A stretch of DNA of 64,000 nucleotides from Candidatus Latescibacterota bacterium. GTDB taxonomy: Bacteria > Latescibacterota > UBA2968. Under the pieces are notes generated by a model. The model did not search any database. It was not told the DNA's origin and was given only the letters and a program-made list of their open reading frames with translations. Where the stretch lies: positions 30,486 through 94,485 of the forward strand of contig JAJDYX010000049.1 of assembly GCA_022824945.1 (NCBI GenBank), given 5' to 3'. Of this stretch, positions 8,364-17,959 are shown piece by piece. The position numbers and the translations under genes were made by a program. How positions within the stretch are numbered: the stretch's first letter is position 1; each line of letters opens with the position of its first letter.

Positions 8364-9212
8364 TTAAGAAATTGGACTACCAGCCTCCTCCATCAACCGC
8401 AGCCAATCCTCATGACCGCTTGCCACCCGACCTGGATCTATCTCACTTCTCGCAACAAAACCGGGCACCTCCTCGCGCCCGGTTGGCAACCTGTAATCGC
8501 TATATCGAATATCCAGACTCCAGCGGATATGGTCGGACTCATTCGGGAATGAACGATGTATGGTCATATGCTGAATCAGCGCAGCGCCCCCGGCTGGCAG
8601 CACGGACAAAACGCGATCGCCCGGCGGTAGCCTATCCTCGGTAATCTCCTTCTCTGAATCCACCGGATCGTGTGGAATAATACCATACTTGTGACTCCCC
8701 GCCAAAATCTCCAGGCAGCCATTCTTCACATCTGTATCCACCAGCGGCACCCAGAAATTGACCATAAACGTCTTCTCCACATCCGGATCCAGAAACGCGA
8801 TATCCTGGTGCCACAACACCTCTGCCTCGCCGGGCATCTTTGCGCGAATATTAAACTGCGGATGCACCAGAATTTCCGGCCCAATAATCGACTCCACCAC
8901 ATCCAAAATAGCCGGATGTGTCAGAAAAAAAAACAAACCCGCAGTCTTGTGAGCCTTGCCCAAAATCTCACCTACAAAACGCTTATCCGTCCCCAGAGCC
9001 TCGCACAAATACGCCAATCGCCGATCAAAAGGCGCGCCCTCAAAAAGACTCTCCAATTGACCCAGAGCATAAGCCTCTCTCGCCTTTTGCCCAATCACCG
9101 CATTAAACTCATCCACAAGCGGCTGATACGCCTCCGGAGGCAAACACTCATCCAGCAACAAATACCCTTCATCCATATAAAAAGCAATCTGCTCACCAGT
9201 CAAACCGCCCAT
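8364..9212 (-). CDS. Phytanoyl-CoA dioxygenase (PhyH) family protein
   Basis: 282 residues. Iron ligands H135-x-D137 (LWHQDIAF) and the distal His in HMTIHRSFPNES; the following WSLDIRY supplies the 2-oxoglutarate Arg. The block KNGCLEILAGSHKYG is the standard PhyH strand before the distal His. An AGGAG site sits eight bases before the ATG. It is ten bases downstream of the next dioxygenase on the same strand and follows the sulfatase, suggesting one transcript for desulfation and hydroxylation of a common (unidentified) substrate class. That is inference from context. Confidence 0.88.
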   Translation of the reverse strand: MGGLTGEQIAFYMDEGYLLLDECLPPEAYQPLVDEFNAVIGQKAREAYALGQLESLFEGAPFDRRLAYLCEALGTDKRFVGEILGKAHKTAGLFFFLTHPAILDVVESIIGPEILVHPQFNIRAKMPGEAEVLWHQDIAFLDPDVEKTFMVNFWVPLVDTDVKNGCLEILAGSHKYGIIPHDPVDSEKEITEDRLPPGDRVLSVLPAGGAALIQHMTIHRSFPNESDHIRWSLDIRYSDYRLPTGREEVPGFVARSEIDPGRVASGHEDWLRLMEEAGSPIS

Positions 9213-9222
9213 GATTTATCTC

Positions 9223-10002
9223 CTATTGATTCCACACCTCACAGCCACTAAACGGCATCGTCTCACCCGGAACATATTGCGGGCGCCCCGCATACACATT
9301 CGCAACATCCGGGGAGGCTTTGCCGCGCACGAGAATATTCTCGTGATCTTCTCTATTCACCCATGTACTCGTCGGAATATACCGCAGCGTGAGACCAACG
9401 CGCCACTGGTCCGAAGTATTGGCATTAGAACCGTGGATAATATTCGGATTGTGGATCGAAACATCGCCCGCGTTGAGCTCCAGATCAACCGCATCAGAAT
9501 CATCAATCTGATCCGGATGAATCCCCACGCCGAGCACGTACTTTTCCTGATCCAGATCAATGAGATCGCGGCGCTTGAGCAAATGCTTATTATGCGTACC
9601 GGGCAACACCCGCATACAGCCATTCTCAACCGTCGAAGGTGTCCCCGCCACCCACAAAGTCGTCACTTCCATCGGCTCGAGGGGCCAATAAGACCCATCT
9701 TGATGCCACTGCACAGCCTGACCATCTCCCGGGGGTTTGGCGATATAATGCGCGGCAAACATCGCGACATCGGGCCCGAGAAACTGTTCCGCAATATCCA
9801 CAAGACGTTCATCCCCCACGAGCCGGTGCATAAAAGGATCGCGAGCGAGCAAATGGTGATGCAAACGCTCGGGACGCACGCCGGGATTCCTCTCAATAAG
9901 CCAGTGGACGTGTTGCACCGTCTCCTCTGCGAGCACGGCATCAATCGCCTCACGCGCGATAACATATCCATTTTGATCGTATTCACATCGCAAATTTTTC
10001 AT
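9223..10002 (-). CDS. Phytanoyl-CoA dioxygenase (PhyH) family protein
   Basis: 259 residues from the ATG at 10002 (MKNLRCEYDQNGYVIAREA), which has a GAGG site and begins the normal PhyH N terminus. Longer in-frame sequence would run back into the sulfatase gene. The iron site is H100-x-D102 (QWHQDGSYW), the distal His is in NIIHGSNAN, and WRVGLTLRYIP carries the Arg. It starts four bases after the sulfatase stop, so the two are almost certainly cotranscribed and possibly translationally coupled. Confidence 0.88.
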   Translation of the reverse strand: MKNLRCEYDQNGYVIAREAIDAVLAEETVQHVHWLIERNPGVRPERLHHHLLARDPFMHRLVGDERLVDIAEQFLGPDVAMFAAHYIAKPPGDGQAVQWHQDGSYWPLEPMEVTTLWVAGTPSTVENGCMRVLPGTHNKHLLKRRDLIDLDQEKYVLGVGIHPDQIDDSDAVDLELNAGDVSIHNPNIIHGSNANTSDQWRVGLTLRYIPTSTWVNREDHENILVRGKASPDVANVYAGRPQYVPGETMPFSGCEVWNQ

Positions 10003-10006
10003 ATCC

Positions 10007-11464
10007 TCACCCAGACCTGATCTCTCGCAACCGATCTGCCATTCGCTCGGCAACATCGGGATAGATTGACGCCACATTCTCAATCTGCCCAATATCGCCC
10101 GAAAGATAGTAAAGTTGCGGAACAGGACAATTGCCAGTCTCAATATTCACATTCGTATTCACAGGCGGACCCTGGTGCGGCGGAATAAACACCCAATCCC
10201 CCTGCCGCAAAACGGTCCTTGCCTGAATACCCTCCAGAACGATCTCCGCACGACCCTCACCGCTTTGCCCCAGCAGAGCATCGAGCACATCCACGCTATC
10301 GGGACCCGCATCCGCATCCAGCGACACACCCGCAAGCGCAGCAAAAGACGCGAAAAAATCGACCTGACTGACCAGCGCATCCGATTCACCTGACGCCACA
10401 GTACCAGGCAAGGAAACAATAAAAGGCACGCGAGTACCCCCGTCGTACATACTGTATTTTCCCCCGCGCAACGGACCTGCCGGGCGGTGATCGCCACACA
10501 GCTCAACCGCCTCGTCGTAATAACCATCATTCAACACCGGACCGTTATCGCTGGAAAAAACCACAATCGTATCTTCCTTTAAGCCACATCGATCAAGCGC
10601 ATCGAGCATCTCGCCAACACACCAATCCATCTCGGCGATCGCATCGCCGCGCGGACCCAATCCAGTACTCCCCACAAATCGGGGATGCGGCAACCGCGGA
10701 ACATGGGGTTGATGGAACGCGTAATACAGGAAAAACGGACCATCTTTATTTTTCTCGACAAATGAGACGGCCTTTTCCAAAAACACATCGGCCATATCCT
10801 CATCCACCCAAAGCGCTGCCTCGCCCCCCCTCATATACCCGATCCGACTCACGCCATTGACAATACTCATATCGTGCCCGTGGTGGAACTTCATCTTCAG
10901 CAACTCGGGATTGTCTTTCCCGGTCGGCAAACCTGGAAACGGCTTATTCTTATCGTACTCGACCTCAATCGGATCGGACGGATCGAGACCCACAACATCT
11001 CTGCCATCCAGATACACACACGGCACGCGATCATTGGTCGCAGCCATGATATAAGAATAGTCAAACCCAATATCCAGAGGCGTTAGCGGAAGTGGCTCAT
11101 TCCAATTCTGATTCCCCTCGCCAATACCCAGATGCCACTTACCAACAACACCCGTTGTATAACCGGCCTCCTTGAGCACGGAAGGCAACGTAGAAGTATC
11201 GGGATCTATAATAAGCGGCGCATCGCCGGGTAAAATATGCGCGCGTTCATTGCGCCAGGAATAAGACCCCGTAAGCAAGCTATAGCGCGAAGGAGTACAC
11301 GTCGCCGCCGTAGCATACCCGTGATAAAACACCAGCCCCTCGGAAGCCAAACGATCAATATTGGGGGTATCGAGTACCGTAGCACCGTAACAACCCACAT
11401 CTCCAAAACCGAGATCATCCGCATACATAACAACAATATTGGGATGCTTTGCCGAATCTGTCAT
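10007..11464 (-). CDS. Sulfatase (arylsulfatase A type)
   Basis: 485 residues of the alkaline-phosphatase superfamily. The N terminus holds the metal aspartates D16-D17 (YADDLGFGD), and the modification motif C56-T-P-S-R is the Cys type converted to formylglycine by an FGE enzyme. Later SSDNGP supplies the other Asp/Asn metal ligands. No signal peptide is visible, so the enzyme looks cytoplasmic or is exported by another route. It heads a minus-strand run with two PhyH dioxygenases and the GWxTD gene. Likely substrates are sulfated carbohydrates or other organosulfates taken up from outside (inference). An AAAGGAT site precedes the ATG. Confidence 0.92.
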   Translation of the reverse strand: MTDSAKHPNIVVMYADDLGFGDVGCYGATVLDTPNIDRLASEGLVFYHGYATAATCTPSRYSLLTGSYSWRNERAHILPGDAPLIIDPDTSTLPSVLKEAGYTTGVVGKWHLGIGEGNQNWNEPLPLTPLDIGFDYSYIMAATNDRVPCVYLDGRDVVGLDPSDPIEVEYDKNKPFPGLPTGKDNPELLKMKFHHGHDMSIVNGVSRIGYMRGGEAALWVDEDMADVFLEKAVSFVEKNKDGPFFLYYAFHQPHVPRLPHPRFVGSTGLGPRGDAIAEMDWCVGEMLDALDRCGLKEDTIVVFSSDNGPVLNDGYYDEAVELCGDHRPAGPLRGGKYSMYDGGTRVPFIVSLPGTVASGESDALVSQVDFFASFAALAGVSLDADAGPDSVDVLDALLGQSGEGRAEIVLEGIQARTVLRQGDWVFIPPHQGPPVNTNVNIETGNCPVPQLYYLSGDIGQIENVASIYPDVAERMADRLREIRSG

Positions 11465-11596
11465 ATTTGTTCTATCCTTTCGTTTAACTACTGGCGCAAT
11501 TGTACCTCGTTGTGTACATTAGTTCGCAATATAGGGCGTTATTCAAACCGCAAGCAAGCGGAAATACTTGCCACACGCATTGTACAAGGAGAATAT

Positions 11597-12373
11597 ATGA
11601 TTACTCGATTGACGATTCTCGCGGTATTGCTGAGCACAATGGCCCAGGCAGAAACCAATCCCCCAGCCGAAGGATTCAACCAGGCAGAATCAGATACAAA
11701 AGCAATAGAAATTGCCGATGCAGTCATGGAAAAAATGGGCGGATGGGAAAATTGGAACCAGACCCGATACATCACATGGCGTTTCTTTGGACGGCGCATG
11801 CACGTATGGGACAAATGGACGGGCAACCTGCGGCATGAAGACGGGGACATGCTCATCACGATGAACATAAACACGAAAAAAGGCCGCGTCTGGTTCGGCG
11901 GAACAGAGCAAACAAACCCGGACTCAGTCAGAAAATACGTAAACCAGGGTTACCGGCGATGGATCAACGACTCCTACTGGCTCGTCATGCCCTATAAATT
12001 GAAAGACACAGGCGTCACCTTAAAATACAGCGGCGAAGACAAAACCCTCGAAGACCGCCCCGCGCACAAACTGACCCTCACCTTTCAAAACACCGGCGTC
12101 ACGCCGCGAAACAAATACGATGTATGGGTAGATAAAGAGCACAACCTGGTCACAGAATGGGCTTTTTATCCCAGAGCATCGGACGCAGAACCGCGATTCC
12201 GCAACCCGTGGACAAATTGGACAAAACACGGCAACATCCTGATCTCCGACGGACGCGGATCAACGCGCAGAGGCGAACGCAAGCATACGGATATTGCCGT
12301 TTTTGATACATTACCCGCTTCGGTATTTGAAAGTCCCGATCCCGTGGATATGATGGCGTTGAAGAATCGGTAA
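11597..12373 (+). CDS. Secreted DUF6503-like protein
   Basis: 258 residues starting at the ATG behind AAGGAGA; a signal peptide ends near AQA (residue 18). The opening of the mature part (EIADAVMEKMGGWENWNQTRYITWRFFGRRMHVWDKWTG) and later YRRWINDSYWLVMPYKLKDTGVTL match the DUF6503 pattern, related in fold to outer-membrane lipoprotein-carrier folds (LolA-like beta sheet). The function is unknown; a periplasmic lipid- or hydrophobe-binding role is possible. It is transcribed divergently from the sulfatase, with about 130 bases between the starts. Confidence 0.65.
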   Translation: MITRLTILAVLLSTMAQAETNPPAEGFNQAESDTKAIEIADAVMEKMGGWENWNQTRYITWRFFGRRMHVWDKWTGNLRHEDGDMLITMNINTKKGRVWFGGTEQTNPDSVRKYVNQGYRRWINDSYWLVMPYKLKDTGVTLKYSGEDKTLEDRPAHKLTLTFQNTGVTPRNKYDVWVDKEHNLVTEWAFYPRASDAEPRFRNPWTNWTKHGNILISDGRGSTRRGERKHTDIAVFDTLPASVFESPDPVDMMALKNR

Positions 12374-12488
12374 AAAGTATCCGCAGATGGCCGCAGATAG
12401 ACACAGAGTAAAAAGCGAGAGGCGAAAACCAAAACTTTTTGCTGCGTGCAAAGTAGCGGCGTGAAACTGTGCCCGCCCGAAAAATAAA

Positions 12489-12520
12489 CCCCGCACCTCG
12501 TCATTGAGGTGCGGGGTTTT
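12489..12520 (+). terminator. Rho-independent terminator
   Basis: CCCCGCACCTC (12489-12499), a 6-nt loop, GAGGTGCGGGG (12506-12516), then TTTT. A perfect 11-bp G+C-rich stem, about 115 bases after the DUF6503-like gene. Confidence 0.85.
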
Positions 12521-12623
12521 ATCATGCAAAAATCGAGACACATAAACTGAAACAGAAGACCGATTGGTTATGTCAAATAGGCGGTTCATGCCGCGCCCAT
12601 CTCATAAAAAAGGAAAATTCTGT

Positions 12624-15095
12624 TTGAAACCCCTCATCTACATCTTGTTTTTCGCTGTGTTATCTGGCTGGTGCGAAGCTCACGAAGCACCTGCTGATTC
12701 CGCCCGAACAATCACCGCAGTGCGGATAAATCTACATGCGCCCCAAATCGACGGCCTGCTCAATGATGCGATCTGGCAAATTGCGCCCAAATCTTCGGGT
12801 TTTCGCCAGCGCGAACCAGATGAGGGCAAACCGGCAACTGAGCGCACAACATTCCAGGTCGTGTATGATGACGAAGCGATCTATTTTGGTTTTATGTGTT
12901 ACGACAGTGCGCCAGACAGCATTGTGGCTCCTCTTGCGCGTAAAGATCGGCGGTTGGAATCAGACCGTATTTCGCTAGATTTGGACCCTTTTCACGATCA
13001 TCGCACAGGAGCTTTTTTTGTCGTAGGGCCATCGGGATGGACAGTTGATGGCATACTATTTAAGGATACCTGGAAAGACAATACCTGGGATGGGGTTTGG
13101 ACAGCGCGTGCAGCTATCGTAGATTCGGGTTGGTCTGCCGAATACAAGATACCATATCACGTTTTGCGGTTTGATCCAAAAGAGCAATACACCTGGGGAA
13201 TCAATGTGACGCGCAAAATATCTCGCAAGCGCGAAGATGTGCGCTGGCAGTGGAAGTCGCCAAGTGAGCCGGGCTGGGTATCCCGCTTTGGACATTTAAC
13301 AGGTATCGAAGGGATTCATCCAAAGCGCGCGCTGGAAGTCATTCCATATCTCGTCGGTCGAAGTTCATTCGTCCCCAAAAATGAGGACGTGCCCAGCGGA
13401 CGAGATCTTTTTGGTTCAATGGGTATAGATATGCGCTATGGTCTGACATCAAATATTTCAATAAACGCCACCATCAATCCCGACTTTGGACAGATTGAAG
13501 CCGATCCCTCAGTGCTCAACCTCGGCGTATTTGAAACATTCTTCGAGGAACGTCGTCCTTTTTTTATTGAAGGCGACGCCATTTTCAAATCCAGCGGTCC
13601 TGGCATCGTGGGCATTGATGGCCCGGTTCGCCTGTTCCACTCCCGCCGCATAGGCAAACGCCCCGGACGTTTTGACACGCCAGATGGCAGCAAAACAATC
13701 GACAAGCCAGACGGCACAACAATTCTGGGCGCATTAAAATTGTCGGGTAAAACTGGACGCGGACTATCCTTCGGTATAGTAGATGCCATAACCGATGATG
13801 AATATGCCCTGATCAAACAAGCAGGGCACGGACAGACAGATTCCGTGAGTTCGCAGTTTCTTATCGAACCCATAACCAACTTTTTTGTTGGCCGCTTGCA
13901 GCAAGATTTAAGCGAAGGATCTGTAGTGGGTACAACCGTCACCGCTATAAATGGCAAAAACTTCGATCCGGCTTACGTCGGCAGTGTAGATGGAGAAATA
14001 AAATGGAAGGACAATGCCTATCGCCTGTTTTCCCGCATCACCGGCTCTCGACGTACAGACGACGGCATGCGTCAAGGAGGATATGAATACGCGCTCTATT
14101 TTTCAAAATTCTCCGGCACCTATGGCGGACAGGCGTATTTTGAAGCGCGATCTCGGCACTTCAACGTAAACGACCTCGGCTTTATGAACCGCGCAAATCG
14201 CATTCAAGCCGGATGGCATATTTATGCACAGATCCACAAACCCTGGGCCTTAGCCGAGGAATCCGGATTCAACATCAACGGCTGGCAGCACTGGAATTAC
14301 GATGGCGAAATTTTGAGCCGGGGCTTGAACTTTAACACCTGGCACAATTTGAAGAACAACTATTGGTGGAATGTGGGTATCAACCGCGCGTTTTCCGCAA
14401 TGAACGATCTGCTCACGCGCGGCGGTCCACTGGTAAAACGCCCGGCGGGCATCCGCTACTGGTACGGCGTGGGTTCAGACAGCCGAAAAGTCTTGCAAGT
14501 GAATTTATACGGCAATGGCGAACGCTATGACGGAGGCGACAAATTTAGAAACTCGTACACATTGAGCTTCCGCATTCGCCCCATACCCAATTTCACAATC
14601 GACTTTCGCCCAAAATACGAAAAAAGAACCCACAAAGCACAATGGGTAAAGAATCTGGATTCAAATGACGATGGCGACGACGATCAGTTCATCTTTGGCG
14701 ACCTGACGAGTCAAGTATGGGATGTCACCACGCGCATCACGCTGAGCTTTACCCCCACCATGAGCTTGCAGATGTTTTTACAGCAGTTTGTCACCGCTGG
14801 AAATTACGCGACATTCAGCGAATTGGCACGACCCGCAACATACCAATTCAATCCATTTACAGGCACACTTGACGACGATCCGGATTTTAGCCGGCGTTCG
14901 CTCAAAAGCAATATGGTGTTCCGTTGGGAATATCGGCCCGGCAGCACCTTATTTATTGTCTGGTCGCAATCGAGACAGGCATCCTTTGATACGCCAGACC
15001 CCCCGTTTGATCCCTGGCCTGACATGTGGCACGCCTTTGGCGACGAAGGCGACAACATCTTTCTGGCCAAAGTGAATTACTGGTTCGGCCTATAG
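12624..15095 (+). CDS. CBM9-like / DUF5916 outer-membrane protein
   Basis: About 823 residues. A TTG start at 12624 is preferred because AAAAAAGGA precedes it at good spacing and the product opens with a clean signal peptide (MKPLIYILFFAVLSGWCEA). In-frame ATGs at 12570 and 12588 would add a basic leader without a ribosome site. Residues about 30-210 form a carbohydrate-binding family 9-like domain (IDGLLNDAIWQIAPKS, RISLDLDPFHDHRTG). The remainder has the alternating pattern and terminal aromatic residue of a beta barrel (DUF5916; NYWFGL end). Members are thought to sit in the outer membrane and handle glycans. Two terminators bracket the gene. Confidence 0.78.
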   Translation: MKPLIYILFFAVLSGWCEAHEAPADSARTITAVRINLHAPQIDGLLNDAIWQIAPKSSGFRQREPDEGKPATERTTFQVVYDDEAIYFGFMCYDSAPDSIVAPLARKDRRLESDRISLDLDPFHDHRTGAFFVVGPSGWTVDGILFKDTWKDNTWDGVWTARAAIVDSGWSAEYKIPYHVLRFDPKEQYTWGINVTRKISRKREDVRWQWKSPSEPGWVSRFGHLTGIEGIHPKRALEVIPYLVGRSSFVPKNEDVPSGRDLFGSMGIDMRYGLTSNISINATINPDFGQIEADPSVLNLGVFETFFEERRPFFIEGDAIFKSSGPGIVGIDGPVRLFHSRRIGKRPGRFDTPDGSKTIDKPDGTTILGALKLSGKTGRGLSFGIVDAITDDEYALIKQAGHGQTDSVSSQFLIEPITNFFVGRLQQDLSEGSVVGTTVTAINGKNFDPAYVGSVDGEIKWKDNAYRLFSRITGSRRTDDGMRQGGYEYALYFSKFSGTYGGQAYFEARSRHFNVNDLGFMNRANRIQAGWHIYAQIHKPWALAEESGFNINGWQHWNYDGEILSRGLNFNTWHNLKNNYWWNVGINRAFSAMNDLLTRGGPLVKRPAGIRYWYGVGSDSRKVLQVNLYGNGERYDGGDKFRNSYTLSFRIRPIPNFTIDFRPKYEKRTHKAQWVKNLDSNDDGDDDQFIFGDLTSQVWDVTTRITLSFTPTMSLQMFLQQFVTAGNYATFSELARPATYQFNPFTGTLDDDPDFSRRSLKSNMVFRWEYRPGSTLFIVWSQSRQASFDTPDPPFDPWPDMWHAFGDEGDNIFLAKVNYWFGL

Positions 15096-15103
15096 TCATT
15101 GAA

Positions 15104-15140
15104 AAATCCCCGTTAAAATTCTAACGGGGATTTTTTATTT
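15104..15140. terminator. Bidirectional Rho-independent terminator
   Basis: AAATCCCCGTTA (15104-15115) and TAACGGGGATTT (15122-15133) form a 12-bp stem with A and T runs on both sides. It therefore serves both the DUF5916 gene on the plus strand and the convergent SRPBCC gene ending at 15135. Confidence 0.85.
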
Positions 15141-15578
15141 TTTAAGAATATTCTTCAGCGAATCAAAACCGCCCTGAAAGACCCCATTGCCGACAAAATC
15201 GACAAGCTCATCTTCCTCATCTGCTGGACAGCCAAATTCTGCAGTCCACTGAATATACGTCCGATTGCCATCTGTAATAGGCGTCAAACTCAAAGTCGCC
15301 ACATAATTTTCAACCGGCATAGGCGACTCGAGAATAGAATACGTACACGTAAAAGTAACATCGCTCAACGTCAGCAATTGTTCGCGAATATTGCCGCCAT
15401 CTTGCAAATTAAAATTGCGAATACAGCCCACGCTATCGCTTGGCTCACCACCTTCAATATGGCTATCTGCAACCGCGGGATGCCACTCGGGCAACGCATT
15501 AAAATCGCGAATTTTTCCCCACACAGCATCTACTGATGCGTCAAGCACTGAACTGACAAATACATTGGCCTTGGCCAT
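15135..15578 (-). CDS. SRPBCC-family (START-like) lipid/ligand-binding protein
   Basis: 147 residues from the ATG at 15578 (MAKANVFVSSVLDASVDAVW), placed nicely after a GGAGG site; a start five codons earlier would overlap that site. The VWGKIRDFNALPEWHPAV opening and the later GGNIREQLLTL, YSILESPMPVENYVATLSL pattern match polyketide-cyclase-like SRPBCC proteins (helix-grip fold with a hydrophobic cavity). A soluble cytoplasmic protein binding or transforming a hydrophobic ligand; the ligand is unknown. Monocistronic by appearance. Confidence 0.8.
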   Translation of the reverse strand: MAKANVFVSSVLDASVDAVWGKIRDFNALPEWHPAVADSHIEGGEPSDSVGCIRNFNLQDGGNIREQLLTLSDVTFTCTYSILESPMPVENYVATLSLTPITDGNRTYIQWTAEFGCPADEEDELVDFVGNGVFQGGFDSLKNILKK

Positions 15579-15807
15579 CTCATCATCCTCCATGTGTTAT
15601 TGTTTAAACAGCGCAGCAATAGGACAGTGATCAGGATCAAAAATTAGCCGATAGAAATAAAAAAATGCAAGAATAATCTGGTAGCAATAGTATCGCTGTC
15701 TGGAGACCAGTGTGAAAAGCCCCTTTGCCAGACCGTATTAACCTGCTATATTCCTGAACTTATTATTCATCGCCTGATCAATAACATCTCATTTTTCGGA
15801 GGTTAAT

Positions 15808-16857
15808 ATGGAGCTATTAAAAGAATTGTGTGAATGCTCGGGAGTACCCGGACGCGAAGAGCGGTTGCGCGAAATCGTGCGGCGAGAGTTGGAACCCATC
15901 GCAGATGAACTTCGCGTAGATGGGATGGGCAACTTGATAATCAAAAAGAACGCAAGCGCGGGCGAGAACCCAAAAAAACTGATGCTGGCCGCGCACATGG
16001 ACGAAATAGGCTTTGTCGTATCCCACATCGACAAACAGGGCCTCTTGCGCCTCGTACCCCTGGGCGGGCACGATCCCCGCAACATGGTCGCGCAGCGCGT
16101 AACCGTCGCCGGCACCGAAAAAGATCACACGGGCCTGCTCTACCCCGGCGTAAAACCCCCGCATATCCAGACAGAAGCCGACCGCAACAAAAAACTGGAT
16201 GTCAGCGACTTTGTCGTAGATCTCTACATGTCAGCCGACGACGTCAAAGAAGAAATCGAAATCGGTGCCATGGTAACACTACAACGCGACTTTGCCGAAA
16301 TAGGCAACGGCGTAAGTTGCAAAGCCATGGACAACCGGCTCGCCGTATATGTCATGATCGAAGCCGTAAAACGGGCCGACTCCTTCGCCTTTGAAACCTA
16401 CCCCGTAGCCACAGTACAGGAAGAAATTGGCCTGCGAGGGGCAACCGCGAGTGCTTTCGGCGTGAACCCAGATGTAGGCGTAGCACTGGACATCACACTG
16501 GCGGCCGACATACCGGGCATCCCCGAACACGAACAGGTCACGCGCCTGGGGGATGGCGCTGCAATAAAAATTCAGGATTCCAGTTCAATTTCACACCCGG
16601 GATTGGTCGCGCATATGAAAACCCTCGCAAAAGAGCGCGACATCAAATACCAGATGGAAATACTGCCCCGGGGCGGCACAGACGCAGGTGGAATACAGCG
16701 GATTCGAGCCGGAGTACCCGTAATCACCTTATCCATCCCCACGCGCTACGTACATACATCCATCGAATTGGCCGACAAAGACGACATCGAAGCCACCATT
16801 CAACTACTGGCCGCCTTTCTCGAAGAAGGCCACCACACGGATTGGGACATGGTGTGA
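15808..16857 (+). CDS. M42 family metallo-aminopeptidase
   Basis: 349 residues, the usual length of M42 (glutamyl aminopeptidase/FrvX/TET) enzymes. The metal-site motifs are in order: H63 and D65 in AAHMDEIGF, the bridging Asp in AMDNRLAVY, the catalytic/metal Glu pair in TVQEEIGLRGA, D in VALDITLA, and the late His in RYVHTSIE. Such enzymes trim peptides from their N termini in large cytoplasmic assemblies using zinc or cobalt. A GGAGG site precedes the ATG. It stands alone; its neighbours face away or are separated by the repeat at 16921. Confidence 0.92.
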   Translation: MELLKELCECSGVPGREERLREIVRRELEPIADELRVDGMGNLIIKKNASAGENPKKLMLAAHMDEIGFVVSHIDKQGLLRLVPLGGHDPRNMVAQRVTVAGTEKDHTGLLYPGVKPPHIQTEADRNKKLDVSDFVVDLYMSADDVKEEIEIGAMVTLQRDFAEIGNGVSCKAMDNRLAVYVMIEAVKRADSFAFETYPVATVQEEIGLRGATASAFGVNPDVGVALDITLAADIPGIPEHEQVTRLGDGAAIKIQDSSSISHPGLVAHMKTLAKERDIKYQMEILPRGGTDAGGIQRIRAGVPVITLSIPTRYVHTSIELADKDDIEATIQLLAAFLEEGHHTDWDMV

Positions 16858-16920
16858 GTGAAAAACCTGTAAAAGCGCGAATAAACGAATAGACGAACCC
16901 CGCCCTACCACCCAAAACCT

Positions 16921-16953
16921 CTGGATTGCGGCTTACACCCTGCCGCAATGACG
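16921..16953. repeat. Intergenic palindromic repeat, copy 3
   Basis: ATTGCGGC (16925-16932), a 9-nt loop, GCCGCAAT (16942-16949), followed by GACGG. Same loop length as copies at 3.4 and 4.4 kb. CGAATAGACGAA lies just upstream (about 16886), the reverse complement of the tandem unit near copy 2. Confidence 0.7.
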
Positions 16954-16986
16954 GCTTTCATGTACATTACCTGATTCGTTGATTCG

Positions 16987-17937
16987 CTACCCCCTCTGTT
17001 CCTCATGAAAGAGAAACGAGAGCAGCGTGAACCGACGTCCCCTGGTCACCGGTTGGACCTCGTGGAGAAAAGAACTGGAAAACACAATTGCATCACCCGC
17101 AAGAGGGCGATAGCGGTGGGGACCAAACTCGGGGAAAATCAGATGTCCGCCCGTATAATCGTCATTGAGATTGAGCGTAAGCGCAAAGCGGCGGTGGGCA
17201 GTTGAAGGACTGAGATTATCGCGGTGGGCGCGAAAAAAACCGCCACTATCCGCGTCATAACACGCGATTTTGAAACCCTCGAAACGCGTCGCCCTGTAGT
17301 GGAAAGCGCGTTGCACCTCGGGCATAACCCGACGCCCCACCGTAGAAGTAAGCAAACGCAAAAGTCGGGCATCGGTAACCTCGTGGTCTCGCCGCTTTTT
17401 GCTTTCTTGATCAATAACATCGCGTCTCACGCCGGCTTGAGAACGCTCAACCCCGGTTTCTACATTCCCTTTTGTCGCCCATACATTGATAAGCGCCTGG
17501 CAGATATCCGGAGTCAGAACATTGGGAATGAGAAGAACCGGCGCCTGGACATCGACATCAATAGACCCATGAGAAGGCAGGCTCTTAAGCACCTGATAAA
17601 TCTGATCAAACGCATGCGGATCCTCAATCCCCGACAGAACGCGCAGATTGGCATCCAGCGCGAACGCGGCAAAAACGCCATCGAGACCATAGGATTTGCC
17701 AACCGCGTTTTCACCATCGATAAATACGGTGACACTCGCCTTCGCAAGTTCCGATGGGCTAATAACAAAAACATCTACCTCTCCCGAAACCTCTAAACCT
17801 TCTAAAACCTGTTCTTCCCCTGTAAAAATCAAAAGCGTCGGACGACCGCCTGCGCGGGAATAAAAGCGCGTTTGAGGACCGTCTATTGTCGGAAGAACAA
17901 AATCGGGAGCGCGTTCGCCCCGGTTGAGGATACTCAT
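16987..17937 (-). CDS. Peroxiredoxin-like domain fused to 2OG-Fe(II) oxygenase (prolyl-4-hydroxylase type)
   Basis: 316 residues from the ATG at 17937, where the peroxiredoxin-like start (NRGERAPDFVLPTIDGPQTRF) begins. The N-terminal half (about 1-120) has the AhpC/TSA fold pattern but no Cys at the expected peroxidatic place (IFTGEEQV), so it is probably not a peroxidase. The C-terminal half (about 130-316) is a P4Hc-type oxygenase with H238-x-D240 (RAHRDN), H292 (FLHEVQ) and a following Arg in RGRRFTLL. It likely hydroxylates a peptide or small molecule. It is divergent from the binding-protein gene, with start codons only 22 bases apart, so each promoter must overlap the other gene. Confidence 0.82.
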   Translation of the reverse strand: MSILNRGERAPDFVLPTIDGPQTRFYSRAGGRPTLLIFTGEEQVLEGLEVSGEVDVFVISPSELAKASVTVFIDGENAVGKSYGLDGVFAAFALDANLRVLSGIEDPHAFDQIYQVLKSLPSHGSIDVDVQAPVLLIPNVLTPDICQALINVWATKGNVETGVERSQAGVRRDVIDQESKKRRDHEVTDARLLRLLTSTVGRRVMPEVQRAFHYRATRFEGFKIACYDADSGGFFRAHRDNLSPSTAHRRFALTLNLNDDYTGGHLIFPEFGPHRYRPLAGDAIVFSSSFLHEVQPVTRGRRFTLLSFLFHEEQRG

Positions 17938-17959
17938 CGTGAGCCTCTCAGCATTAGAC

